From assembly GCA_036937835.1 (NCBI GenBank), contig CM072876.1, forward strand, positions 4,335,001 to 4,399,000: 64,000 bases of DNA, read 5' to 3'. Both the position numbers and the translations under genes were made by a program. Source of the DNA: Pampus argenteus (lineage: Eukaryota; Chordata; Actinopteri; Scombriformes; Stromateidae). The notes under the pieces are model-generated. The model made no database searches. It was not told the DNA's origin and saw nothing but the letters and a program-made list of their open reading frames with translations. This document shows positions 1-10,989 of the stretch, in pieces (positions within the stretch are counted from its first letter, which is position 1; every line of letters begins with the position of its first letter).

Positions 1-177
1 TAGGACACCTGCCAACTGCTCCCGGTGGCAAAGTGTGACTGACAGCTGCTTATTCAAAAAGTCGCACCAAACCCAAGTCGCCTCAAAATCACCACCACCT
101 TTTAAATATGCGGTTGTATTTCCAGCTCTGTTTTTTTTTCATTTTCTTATCACTTTGATCTAATCACAAAGTGATAC

Positions 178-184
<7 letters not shown>

Positions 185-221
<37 letters not shown>
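185..221. repeat. (TG)n microsatellite
   Basis: Uninterrupted TG array, about 18 units. Confidence 0.95.
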
Positions 222-224
<3 letters not shown>

Positions 225-337
225 GGGAGGAGGGAAGAGAGAGACGATGCGCACAGAAATTCGAGGATATCTGTTCTCTATTAGAATGTTTCAGGTAAGG
301 CAAGCCTCCGACGAAGGAAACAGAGGTACAAACAAGA

Positions 338-365
338 GAAGAAGAAGAAGAAGAAGAAGAAGAAG
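338..365. repeat. (GAA)n microsatellite
   Basis: About nine GAA units in purine-rich sequence. Confidence 0.95.
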
Positions 366-559
366 GAGGTAGGAGAAGGGAGGAAGAGGCTCTGTTGCAG
401 TTAGTCTGCTACATATCACAGTATCTATGCTGAAAGCATCTTTGTTCTCGAAAGAATCTCAAAATGTATCCTCTTGTCAAAAAGAGACGCACACACACGC
501 ACAGCGAGAGGAAATCAACCATGTACAGGACAGATACATTTTGAAGCATCAGTGTGGGC

Positions 560-662
560 GACATGAGGGCTTGATACTAATTTCGTACTTTGTTAAGTAA
601 AGTTTTTTGCTCTCGACTGAATGCTGAGAGAACAAAATTAGTATCAACGCGTTCGTCATGTC
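560..662. repeat. Cloverleaf-like inverted repeat
   Basis: Outer arms gacatga (560-566) and tcatgtc (656-662) and inner arms ttgatactaattt (571-583) and aaattagtatcaa (635-647) pair perfectly. Two small hairpins lie inside: acttt/aaagt (587-603) and ctctc/gagag (610-630). Confidence 0.6.
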
Positions 663-1067
663 TGCAACCAGTGGCCCCATAGCTAAGTGTAACTTGTATT
701 TTTAGATGAAAGGTAATGAGCGGCTGTCAGAATAGTCGTGACTAGAAGATGTGTTGCATTTACGTCACTTTACAGTTAAAGTTTAACACTGGGACGTCCT
801 ATAGTGAGCATGCTAAGAAGATAGATCTTACTGCTTTAGATATACACTGAGAACCCTTCACACAAGTGTATATTTCTCATTAGAGGCTACTGTTTCATAG
901 AGGGCTTTTATTTTTTAATTTATTTTATTTTGTAATTTTAAAGTTACACTTGAAGCGTTCATGGGACATGATGCTAAGAGGAGAGGCTCCTCGGTAGCAA
1001 ATCAAAGAAAGATAAGGAGGAAAAAGACCAGGTTCTGAGCAAGCACAACTCAACACACCCATCCCAC

Positions 1068-1146
1068 CTGCATGTCCGGAGTCACACTCCTCCAGGTCCT
1101 CGTCGTCGCTGGAGCACTCCGCCGATGAAACAATGTCATCTGTCGT
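1068..1146 (-). CDS. nrxn3: Neurexin-3 exon: acidic Cys-containing stalk segment at splice site 5
   Basis: This 79-bp exon has acceptor ctttctccgcag and donor gtgggatg. It begins in phase 0 (after the Gln ending the previous exon) and gives 26 codons plus one base, the same size as the matching human NRXN3 segment as I remember it. The residues TTDDIVSSAECSSDDED and LEECDSGHA contain the two Cys of the juxtamembrane cysteine loop and a run of acidic residues. SSAECSSDDED fits neurexin-3; neurexins 1 and 2 have ASAECPSDDED. The trailing G joins in phase 1 either to a long splice-site-5 segment or to the membrane-proximal exon, both outside the window. The acceptor is preceded by a UG-rich tract. 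The donor deviates from consensus, as expected where alternative splice forms arise. The Ser-Gly after the acidic run could carry a glycosaminoglycan. Confidence 0.95.
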
Positions 1147-1216
1147 CTGCGGAGAAAGAGACACATCCATACACACACACACATATACACATATACACAC
1201 ACACAAACACACAAAA
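1147..1216 (-). promoter_or_regulatory. UG-rich tract and pyrimidine tract upstream of the stalk-exon acceptor
   Basis: On the transcript strand a UG/UA-rich tract (plus-strand CA at 1169-1215) ends about 20 bases before the acceptor, followed by a short pyrimidine tract and ccgcag. UG repeats are known binding sites for TDP-43 and CELF proteins, and a similar layout represses CFTR exon 9. A role here is inferred. Confidence 0.4.
1169..1215. repeat. Imperfect (CA)n microsatellite
   Basis: CA array broken by TA units and one AA; lies just upstream of the stalk exon on the transcript. Confidence 0.9.
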
Positions 1217-1532
1217 ATATGTGGTTAGGCCTGGGGGCATTATAGTGAGTGCTCAACTCAAGGATATCTCTGCACACACAGGCTTCTCCGCCCGTCCTTC
1301 GTCTTCTATATATCACTTGGAGTCAATCATATTTCACAGTGTTTATCATTCTTCACTTTATGTGCTTTCCACCTCCGCAGATAATTGTTTTCCTTCACCC
1401 TCCGCACTCTGCCTCCGATTATTTATCGCCCCTCTCCTCCTCTGTCGTCCGCAATCAATGGTCCCACCAAGCCCTCGCAGATCAACACCGTCCCGGCTCC
1501 TGATTTGTGTTAAAGGGTGAGAGGGAGGGGAC

Positions 1533-1547
1533 GGGGGGGGGGGGGGG
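1533..1547. repeat. Run of 15 G
   Basis: Uninterrupted plus-strand G homopolymer, preceded by gagggagggga. Confidence 0.9.
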
Positions 1548-2321
1548 ACGGCAGACTCGCTAGCTACACGCGGAGCAGCGATGGATTATCTGCACCTTCC
1601 AGTTCTCACAATTCTGATTTATCCCCACCCTCCACCCCCCTTTCCTCTTTTCGGGTCGACCCATGGAGGACAGACGGGGGGGGAAGAGGGTTGTATTTCA
1701 GCAGTGGTGCGCTGGGCAGCCGGCGTTTATTAGAATGAATCAGCGGGGGCAATAAAATAAGCCCTGTCACCAAGCAGGGTTATGAAATCAGAGCGCTGAT
1801 TGAGTTTTCCAGTCCTGGGCGAGGGTGTGGGGCTCTAAATATCATTGAGTTTGACAGACTAATGAAACGTGCCCCCATGCTTGTGCTGCTGCTTTCAACA
1901 GGGCCCGGAGAAAGCTGCCCACCTCTACTATATGCATACACATGCTGATATACCCCATACACGTCCTCCACACTCCTCACAGTGAGAAAGTAGATTTTTT
2001 TCAGGGCGTATTGGTAATGTGTGGTGTGATATTGGTGTGCTACTTTGTGTACGAGTAGATTTGATAATATGTTAATGCACAGTGTACATAATGCACCACA
2101 TTATCAGCTGTACTCCAAGCATGAGGAGGGAAAAAACAAAACAAAAAACAAGCACGAGGGAAGCCTCTCGACTAAATTGTTGTAAAATATGGTCCCATGG
2201 TAAACATAACATTATTTATTGAATCCACATTTTAGGTGTAAATGTCTTGGTTATTGCAGAAAGAGGGTTATTGCTTGTTATTATCATAGCGGCAGATGTG
2301 GGAGGCAGGGACACAGAAAGT

Positions 2322-2339
2322 GAGAGAGAGAGAGAGAGA
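2322..2339. repeat. (GA)n microsatellite
   Basis: Nine GA units. Confidence 0.9.
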
Positions 2340-3488
2340 TGAAAAGCCAGAGCCGCTTCATAGCCTGTTCCAGCTATTTCAACCCAAAAACCATCACATC
2401 ATAACCTCAGCATCAGATGAAAACGCTGCCTTTCTCGTGTCCATTCATGCTGCAGTATTGCAGTAATGTTCCTGTTTAGAATTACAGAACATTCACATGA
2501 TGGAGATGTAGGTTTGTAAAAATGAAGCTACATATTAGAAGCATTGCTATGACTGGGTTAAAGATGGCGTCTGGCTAGCCAATCAATGTAATAACGGTCA
2601 TACGGCGTGACGTTAAGCCTCAAGGTAAGCCTCACCGCACGTTTGTAATCTCGACCCTCTCTCTTGACTTGTCAGCACACACAGAGTCCGAAGCTCTGCG
2701 CAGCGCTGCAAAACTCCTGCGATGAGAAAATCATTAAGTGCTTCATCTTTGAGCCCATCCACATTAAAGAGGGAGGACTGAATGCCTTCGCCTCAGGTAT
2801 TGTAAAGGTTGGATTTTAAACGGTAGAAGGACATACTCCAGTCCAACGTACTCGCTTCCCTTTTTTTCGATTGAAAATCTTCCACAGACTCGGAGTAAAA
2901 GACGCTCTCATCTACACGACTTTGATTCCACTCTGGGAAATTCAAGAGGGGCTTTTGAAGTGCGATGTTTGACATTTGTAGATACGCTATACGTGCGCCC
3001 GATTCATTTTCATAAACATATGATGTATCTCTACCGTCACAACGGTTCAGATTGAAGTGCTTATCCTTGAGGGCTTAAGGGTACCATTTTTCCGCATTTG
3101 GGCTAATGCAGAACCAATGAAGTGACACACAAAGCTCACAGTCTTCTCTCAGTCGACCAGAGACGTTGATAATAACATATGGCGGGAGGCTAGATGTTGT
3201 AAAATGCAAAAAGGGAGCTCATGGAGCAGAAAAAGGCATAGAGTGCATGTGTGTGCAGTGATGGGAGCCTACAGCGGGGTATAGCATAATGATGTGGTTG
3301 GCCAGCGGGACTACAAAAACTGATTTCACAGCTGGGGAAATCCAATTCTGTGTCTAAATCTCCATAACATAGAGTGGGATATATTTTGGCAGCAAAGTGA
3401 TTTCGTTTTTTGGTGTAATTATTCTCAACAAACATTCTCGTCGTCATTTTTAAGAGAGTCTGGGTGGTGGGATTTACAGGCCGGTTTG

Positions 3489-3489
<1 letters not shown>

Positions 3490-3519
<30 letters not shown>
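3490..3519. repeat. (TG)n microsatellite
   Basis: About 15 TG units. Confidence 0.9.
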
Positions 3520-3521
<2 letters not shown>

Positions 3522-5624
3522 AAGCTTTAATATGCGTGCATATGCCTCCCACTTCCTGTGTGTGAAGAAAGCGTATCAGGCACGATGATTTCAGTACATA
3601 AAAACTCACAGGCTATGTGCATCATGCCTGATTATCCTGATTACGCTGCCTTCAAGTGATGCTCAAAATTCCTAACTCGACAAACAAACACCACAGCCGA
3701 ATCGATAGCTAGACTTCATTAAAAAAGCATTTACCTCTGACCACTTCAGCACATCAACTAAAAGGATCACACCGGCGATCGATAGAGATAGACAGCCTCC
3801 TTGGGAGACGGGTTTCAAAAACACACCGCTTTTAGTTTCACAACTGATGGCAACTGACATAAACAAAATGGAGAAAGTGCAAAGATGCCGGCCTGTCTGC
3901 GTGTCAACAAAGCTCCTCCGAGTTTAATCAGGAATGCTGGACTGACTACTGTGAATCAGCCAGCAGCAATGCAGGGACCATTAACAAGCAAAGCTGCAAT
4001 TACCTCAGCAGCTGAATGGAGTGCATGCTCGATCACCAGTCAGGCCTGACCTCACACTAAACAAAGAGGCTGTAGGATTAATTAACAATAAACTTGAAGC
4101 TTTTTTTTTTTGTTTTTTTTTTTTTGTTTATGAAAAAAATGTTCACATATAATCAAGTCTGTCCTAAGACAACAGTATCACGTCCATATGTACGAGATAT
4201 TGAAACAGTTTTGTTGGTTGCTATAATATTCAATGCTTCTTTCGGTTAACTGAAGGCTCATAAGAGGCCTCGGCTGTCTGAGTTAGAGAAATAAAACATG
4301 TTTACCAGGTGAGCACGATATCTATTTTCATAAGTTATCAGTGCCAGAGTACAAAAAAAAAACCAACCCTACTTTAAACATCTATCCCGGCTCTCTTTTA
4401 GCCATATTAGTAGCAGCGGCAGCAGTTGCACTGCAGGCTGCCGCTGCTCTGCTACATCAAGCAGATAAATGCAACCGGTGTCTGACAGATTTCTTCCTCA
4501 GCCAAATAAAAAATCCACAATTCAATACAGCCGAGCCACACTTTTTCACACTTTGGAAGTTTTCTAGCACAACAACAAGTCTAGCTGGTTCAAACAGGAA
4601 GAATAGAAACTGGAAAAAATAAAAGATATGATGCTTTTGCTTTTTGATGTTTTTTTTATTTTGTCTTCTCATTTGTGTCGTATAATGACTGAACGTGTGA
4701 TTTTTTTATTTATTTAAATAAGACATTGTAAACAAATTAACTCAAAATGTCATATATACACCATATGTAAACTATAGCATTTTGATTTAATTGGGTGCTG
4801 ACAGCCACCACTGAGGGTCACACTAATTAAAATAGTGAATGTCTGAAATAAAACTCTTCAAATGCATGGATGGTAACAGGAGCAGCTGCTGCCTCTGCGG
4901 CTGTGGCTACAGTTGAATATTCTGCTGAGCACGACAGTGATTTGATCGGTCACATCAAAGCAGCGGCTTGTGCTTGGTGGAGGGAAAAAAAAGAAGAAAA
5001 AAAAGACATAATGTACTCGACCACTGTCTATAGTTTTCCTCTGGGTCAGTAAAAGCAGTGTAAAGGCTAAAACTCAGCCATGGCCTCGGGGTTACAAACA
5101 CGACAAGATATATGAGCATGAACAGTGCTGCATCTTGGAGAGGCGAAAGGGAATCCAAGCACACAGCGTTTAAGTACAGTACACTGAGTCATATGATCAG
5201 GGAGGGTGCGGGATGTTGCTCCTGAACACACCACAGTCTCATCATAACAAATGACCTTCACATATTTTTTTTTTTTATGCCCAGAGGGTAAAGGAAACAC
5301 TGAGAAACAAGGGAAAAAGACACATTATAGATCCACATTACAACCCCACTATCAAACCCAATTTGCTTTATTTACAATGCCAGAGTGCCCAATGGCTAAA
5401 GCAGATCTTTTTTTTTTTTTTTGTACTGATGGGAATAAACCCCAAACAAATCAATTTTCCTCGAGCGCCTCATCCTGGCAGTCAGTTGCCATGGATATCC
5501 AATGTGGTTGCATGTGCAGAGATCAAAGTGACGACGTAGGAGCAAGGGCAAATCAAAGGCACGAAATTCAAAGCAACTTCTTTTTCCCTGAGGTGCTCCT
5601 TAGTCACCTTGGACACATATATTT

Positions 5625-5660
5625 TTCACATGTTAGACGGGAGCACATCTAACATGTGAA
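5625..5660. repeat. Perfect 13-bp inverted repeat, 10-base loop
   Basis: Arms ttcacatgttaga (5625-5637) and tctaacatgtgaa (5648-5660) pair without mismatch. No T run follows that would suggest a transcript end. Confidence 0.75.
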
Positions 5661-7169
5661 TTTCAGGTTGAGAAATGGCCCAGAAAGTGACAGAAATCAG
5701 AGGTCAGGCTGACTCCCATTCCCCATCTCCTCTTTCTCGTTATCTCACTAGTCCCCATTCCTCCACTCCACTGGCCCTCCAAAATAAGATAGTCATCTCC
5801 GTGGCGGAAGCTTCGCCTTTCTATTGATGGCTGTCTGATGTGCGTGTTATCATGTCCGATCTGGGCTTTGACAGTCCGACAAGGGAGAGGCTTGTATTAC
5901 AAGGGGAATCAATGGCAGAAGGCCATATCCCTATCAATAGGCTGCCACAACTCTTTTTGCTCATGCTCCCTGTTCTGCGACAGATAAGACGCTTCATCAA
6001 AAGGGTAAAAGGATGGGGGATGGACATGGCAGCACACAGAAAATATTTGATAATGACGTTTAATCTTCATTACTAACAATATTGTTGCGAGACACGGCAC
6101 ACAAAAGGCTGAAAGAAATCATGCTGTTAACCGCCTCCTTCAATATATTGGATAAATTACATCGAAATGAGCTCCAGGATCAACCTGTAGAGCCAAAGCC
6201 ACATGCTAAATGATTTCCTAGATCAAATATTGATATTCTGAATAAACACCCTCTGCAGGCTTTTCTTGGTGGCCTCCTGTAGTCAGCACATTTCTTTTTT
6301 TCTTCTTTTTTTTCAGGTTTATGGAGAAATGGAAAGAGGAGTTTGGAAGGAGAGCAGGAGAAAAAAAAACAACAACTGGAAAGGTAAAAAAAAAAGAAAA
6401 TGCATTTAATTTGTTCACCATCACTGTGTTGTGTTGGTTTCAGCAGAATGGGTTATGTGCAGAGTATTTCTCTTTTTCTCAAGGACCTGCCTTTGTACAC
6501 AGAGCAGTGAGGGTTGCTGGCTCACAGCAAACTCTAATTGCCCCGAGGCCATAGGCAGCCACTTTCAAACAGGGTCATTCATCTTCCCATGGAAAAGGAA
6601 ATGGTCTTTGGCCCTGATCCTTAATCACCCCCCTGCCGTAGTGTACAAGGTCATCAGGGAAGCCCTGTGACAAACAGACTCACACACATACATGTAGTAT
6701 GTATACAACACACACACATACACACAGACAGGACAGCTAAAAGATTGAGGGCTTGTAGAGGTGGTCACAGTGGGAGACAGGTAGGAAGAAACATGTGAGG
6801 TGAGCAGACAAGAGATGGAAGGACGTTTCTTCTATCTGTGCACGCCCATGTCATCCCCAGGTGAAATTGGAGTACCAATTACAGGTCTGAGTTGTGGTTT
6901 ATGTTAACGTTTGTGCTTCTCCCTTGAAAAAAAATTGGAGGTGAATTAATTGGGGGACGCAGTGGTGAGCAGCGACCACAGAAGAGGCTGAGAGAAGATG
7001 ACAGCATGAGGGATTACTAGTGAAGTCCGGATTACTTGAGTAAATCAGGCTTATTTTTTTTTAGCAGGTTAACCTAGTCTCTATCAGGCTAATTTCCAGG
7101 CTTAGTTTTGCCTCAGATTAAACCACATCTGATTGAAACACAAGACACGGTCTGTCTGTCGAAACTCAG

Positions 7170-7530
7170 CAGTGCTTTGAGCTAAATGCATACACACATG
7201 CTAACATATGCACAACGACGATGCTAACGTACCGACGTTTAGTTGGTTCAATGTTTACCGTAGTTCATAGTTCTTAGTTTAATGTGTCAGTAATATGCTG
7301 ATGGGAATGTTATTAGTTCTGCAGCTACTTGGTCATGAACTATTGTATAATGAATTTAAATTTTTGACCTGATTTTGGCTCGGAAATAAAAAGTCAAAAT
7401 ATCACCAAAGTAATTACAGTCCATCCTGAGGGGGACATAAATGTCTGCACCGCATTTTATGACAATCCGTCTAATGAGATATTTCAGGTGTGGACTGACT
7501 GACCAACAGACGGATGTTATCATGGATAAA
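7170..7530. repeat. Degraded dispersed repeat, percomorph-type
   Basis: The stretch contains phrases I recall from a repeat very common in percomorph fish introns: alternating gctaac units, then 'gctgatgggaatgt', 'gcagctacttggtcat', 'gacctgattttggct', 'atcaccaaagtaatta', 'cctgagggggacataaatg', 'gacaatccgtctaatgag' and 'ggtgtggactgactgacca'. I do not know its library name. The copy is diverged, and its ends are approximate. Confidence 0.65.
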
Positions 7531-8619
7531 AATATATTACTTGGCTGAACTACATTATTTAAATATAAAGATCCTATTATACTTCAGTTATTATGCAATG
7601 CCGCGTCTTTCACATGTATAATTAATTTACAATCTGACATTATTCACACTGGGGCTCAACTCAAGATGATCTGATCACAAGAAAACTGTCAGATTTCGTC
7701 CAAAACAATTTGTCAGAAAATCCTCTTTTTATACATTCTCGCTTTATTTTTATTTCATCTTCTTCAAATCAAGCTGTATGTTTAATATTTGCTGCTACGT
7801 GCCTGTGAACATCACAGATCACTTCTAACATCTCTGTCTTCGCTTGATCACATTAGTTCTGAGTTGCATTTATGGAAAAATGAAATTCTGGATCAGTTTG
7901 TTAAGTCTGACTAATTTAATCCAGGCCTCTCACGATGAATTCTGCATTTTCTTGCCTCCAAAAAAAAAAACACCACCGAGTTCAACGCCTTAATGCATCT
8001 ATAAATGGTCTAATTATATGCTGTTTATAATTATGCATTATTCACATATTGGCTGTTGATTACTCAGTAGGCTTGTGTTTGTGCTGCTGTTAAGAGACAC
8101 ACTTTTGTGACGAAAGGGCTTTATAAATAAAAACCTGAGTTGACCTCACTAATTGCAACAATACAATCCATAAGTAAGACGATATGTTCGACTGGGAGGC
8201 CTATTGGCTTTTGTATTCACAATGTGTGAAGTCTGAAACAAAGCTCGATTTGGACCTCGCTCTTTCTCCTTGTGGAATACATTTTGATCTCCCCTTTCAA
8301 TCCACTTCAACATCGCAGTATTTCTCACAGTCAAAGGCTATTATGACTTCAAGGCTGATATACCAAATCATCAATGTAGGCGTTATGTAATAGCTGATGC
8401 CGGCAGCTTTACATCTCCCAAATTAGCCCGGAGGTCCCTTTTGGGTTTCAGTTTCGTAATGAGCACAAACCAAATTAAGCATTCGATTTAGTCTCTTTTT
8501 AGAAGATGAAAGTTGAAATGTAATCGCTAACCAATAGAGAAATTATTTAAAATATACTGTACATCTTAGCCCTCCCATAGTACGTGCACATGCTTACACA
8601 CACATTGGGTTGACTACCA

Positions 8620-8649
<30 letters not shown>
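8620..8649. repeat. (AC)n microsatellite
   Basis: About 15 uninterrupted AC units. Confidence 0.9.
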
Positions 8650-8650
<1 letters not shown>

Positions 8651-9073
8651 TTCTTATAATTACCCCCTCACTCAATGCTATTAAGAGTAACAGGTTGTAT
8701 TGTAGTTTGCATCAACTCTCTGTGGACACACAGGGGAAACATTACTGGGCTTTGCTAACAGTTCAGCTGAGCAATGATACAGAACACATTATTACTGTGG
8801 AACATCAAAGGCCGTGTCTGCGTGATGCATATTTAATTAAACCCTATTGACTCAAGCAGACACACGGTGCTGATCCTGTACACACAGATACAGTAATACA
8901 TATATATATATATATAGATCTGTGAATATCCTCACAGACATGTCTCTCCCTCTCATGCAAATATAAATTCACATGCTCAAAGTGCACATCATAGGTTGGC
9001 TCTAATATATATATATATTTCATTCATTACTCCTGCTGTCACCAGCTTCGTGCACGATGCTATAACTGCAGCT

Positions 9074-9082
<9 letters not shown>

Positions 9083-9123
<41 letters not shown>
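9083..9123. repeat. (CA)n microsatellite
   Basis: About 20 uninterrupted CA units after a short CT run. Confidence 0.95.
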
Positions 9124-9125
<2 letters not shown>

Positions 9126-9942
9126 GAAGTTACCATTTATTATTACTCAGCTTCATCTGATGGCTGGTACATTACTACATAGACATTTCAGGGATATTTG
9201 CTGCTTTACAGAGAGTTAGATGAAATGGTGAATGTGGATTTGATATCTGTGTCATATTCAGCCTTGCTTGGCACAGAGACAGGAAGCGGGGGGGGGGGAT
9301 AGCTAAAACAAAACAAATAGCTGATACAGTTTCTGAATGGGAAAAACTTCCTAAATCTGCTATGAAGTAACTTACTAGAAGTTAAAACAACAACAAAAAT
9401 GCTGGCAATTGAAGTTTAACTTCTATAATAGTTTTGTTCCCAGAACCATTGTGGTGGAAAAAAAAGTTAATTAAACATCACCAAGACTGTGGGATCTCAC
9501 AGCAACCTCGCAATTTAAAAAAAAAAGAAAAAAAAAGACTCGGTACAGGGTTTAATACCGACTGTTCCACTTTGATAATCCATGTAAGTCTACCGGCATG
9601 TGCTTGAGGGGTAGATGACATCTGTACCGAAGGAAGAGGGAATCTGGATATGAGACATAACGCCTCGAATAACGTTTGGGATGTTTTCCTTTTAATCCAC
9701 AATTGTTCAGAGAGATATGCAGTATGAGGCATTTCATTTATCTATTAAAGTTAAACTGCTTTTATTCGTTTGCAAAGTTTAAACTGGCACTCGTCAATGG
9801 CTTTTAGTTATATGTTTGAGGTTTTTAGTTGTGTATCATGTTACAACCAGTCAGCCGTCTTTGGAGGCGACACAGCATGAGGAGAGTGTGTGTACAGCCC
9901 AGAGTTGATGCTGATGTCCTGCCAGTCAGCTCAGAAACAAGC

Positions 9943-9971
9943 TACACACACACGTGTAGTGTGTGTGTGTA
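9943..9971. repeat. AC/GT palindrome, 11-bp stem
   Basis: tacacacacac (9943-9953) pairs with gtgtgtgtgta (9961-9971) around a 7-base loop. Confidence 0.7.
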
Positions 9972-10051
9972 TAATTGATGTGTGTTATTTGCTTGCCCCT
10001 TGGTGGGTGTGAGTGCCCCGCAGTGACAGTGGCGGCTGACAAGACAGCAGG

Positions 10052-10054
<3 letters not shown>

Positions 10055-10097
<43 letters not shown>
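10055..10097. repeat. (AC)n microsatellite
   Basis: About 21 uninterrupted AC units. Confidence 0.95.
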
Positions 10098-10100
<3 letters not shown>

Positions 10101-10442
10101 GAACATTCCCGGAGGATCTATATAAGCTGTGTTGTGAGGCATGGAGACATCCATTACAAAACCCCTGTGGTTCAAAACCCCTGGAGCTAGGTGCTGGTTC
10201 TCACACACTGAGAAACAAACTGCCCTGAACACACACACATACACACACAAAGAAACACATTCACACAGTAAGGTCTAATGGAAATAGCTCTATGTACATA
10301 TTCTTTTTAATGCACCAAGTAACATGAAAAATGTATAAACTGAATGCTGCATATACACACTGCAGCCAGTCAGCATCACACATTCATGTCTCTGATGCTC
10401 AGTGAGAGAGGATGCGGCTGCAACAGGCCTGAATGATTTTTG

Positions 10443-10450
<8 letters not shown>

Positions 10451-10476
<26 letters not shown>
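10451..10476. repeat. (TG)n microsatellite
   Basis: About 13 TG units, opposite in orientation to the AC array near 10.06 kb. Confidence 0.9.
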
Positions 10477-10478
<2 letters not shown>

Positions 10479-10559
10479 CAGTAGCTTAATTTGGTTGCGC
10501 ACATATGCAGATGTGCGAGACAGAGATTAAGAGATCCTTGTACAAACCGTGTGCAGGCA

Positions 10560-10580
10560 TGTGTGTGTGTGTGTGTGTGT
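10560..10580. repeat. (TG)n microsatellite
   Basis: About ten TG units. Confidence 0.9.
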
Positions 10581-10965
10581 ATCGCTTTAATGAGCCACAC
10601 ACACCAGCAGGGTCCCCATCAGTCTACTGTCTCCTAATTGGACCTACTGAGAAACTAGCAGACCTCCAGCATTCATCTCCCACAATTCACTGGGAGCACA
10701 CAGCCGGGGTGCCTATCAGAGCAGCCAGAAAGAGAGGTACAGAGAAGAAAACTGACAAAGAAAGAATAAAAGGAAGGAGAAGTAATTAAGAAAAAAAAAA
10801 AAAACATCCCATAGAATACCTGCCTATTAGTTTGACCTTTACAGAGTTTCTGGCAGGTCTGGGCGCTGGTTGTGAGTGAAGGTAATCACAGAGACTAACT
10901 AACTGAAAAGAAAAGACGACTGACAGCAGGTGGAGAAATGAAGCGCATCCACCTACGCACACGCG

Positions 10966-10989
10966 CACACACACACACACACACACACA
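10966..10989. repeat. (CA)n microsatellite
   Basis: About 12 CA units preceded by CG-containing variants. Confidence 0.9.

Larger units (their letters stand above)
1..1067 (-). other. Start of the nrxn3 intron after the last exon in the window
   Basis: No coding signal is visible. The transmembrane/cytoplasmic exon of neurexin, easily recognised by its SSSTTGMVVGI and YKYRNRDEG motifs, is absent, so the intron continues beyond position 1. It holds a TG array, a GAA array and an inverted repeat at 560-662. Confidence 0.85.

Noticed and set aside
178..372. Open frame of 64 codons
   Set aside because: It is a translated TG array and GAA array with no protein-like composition.
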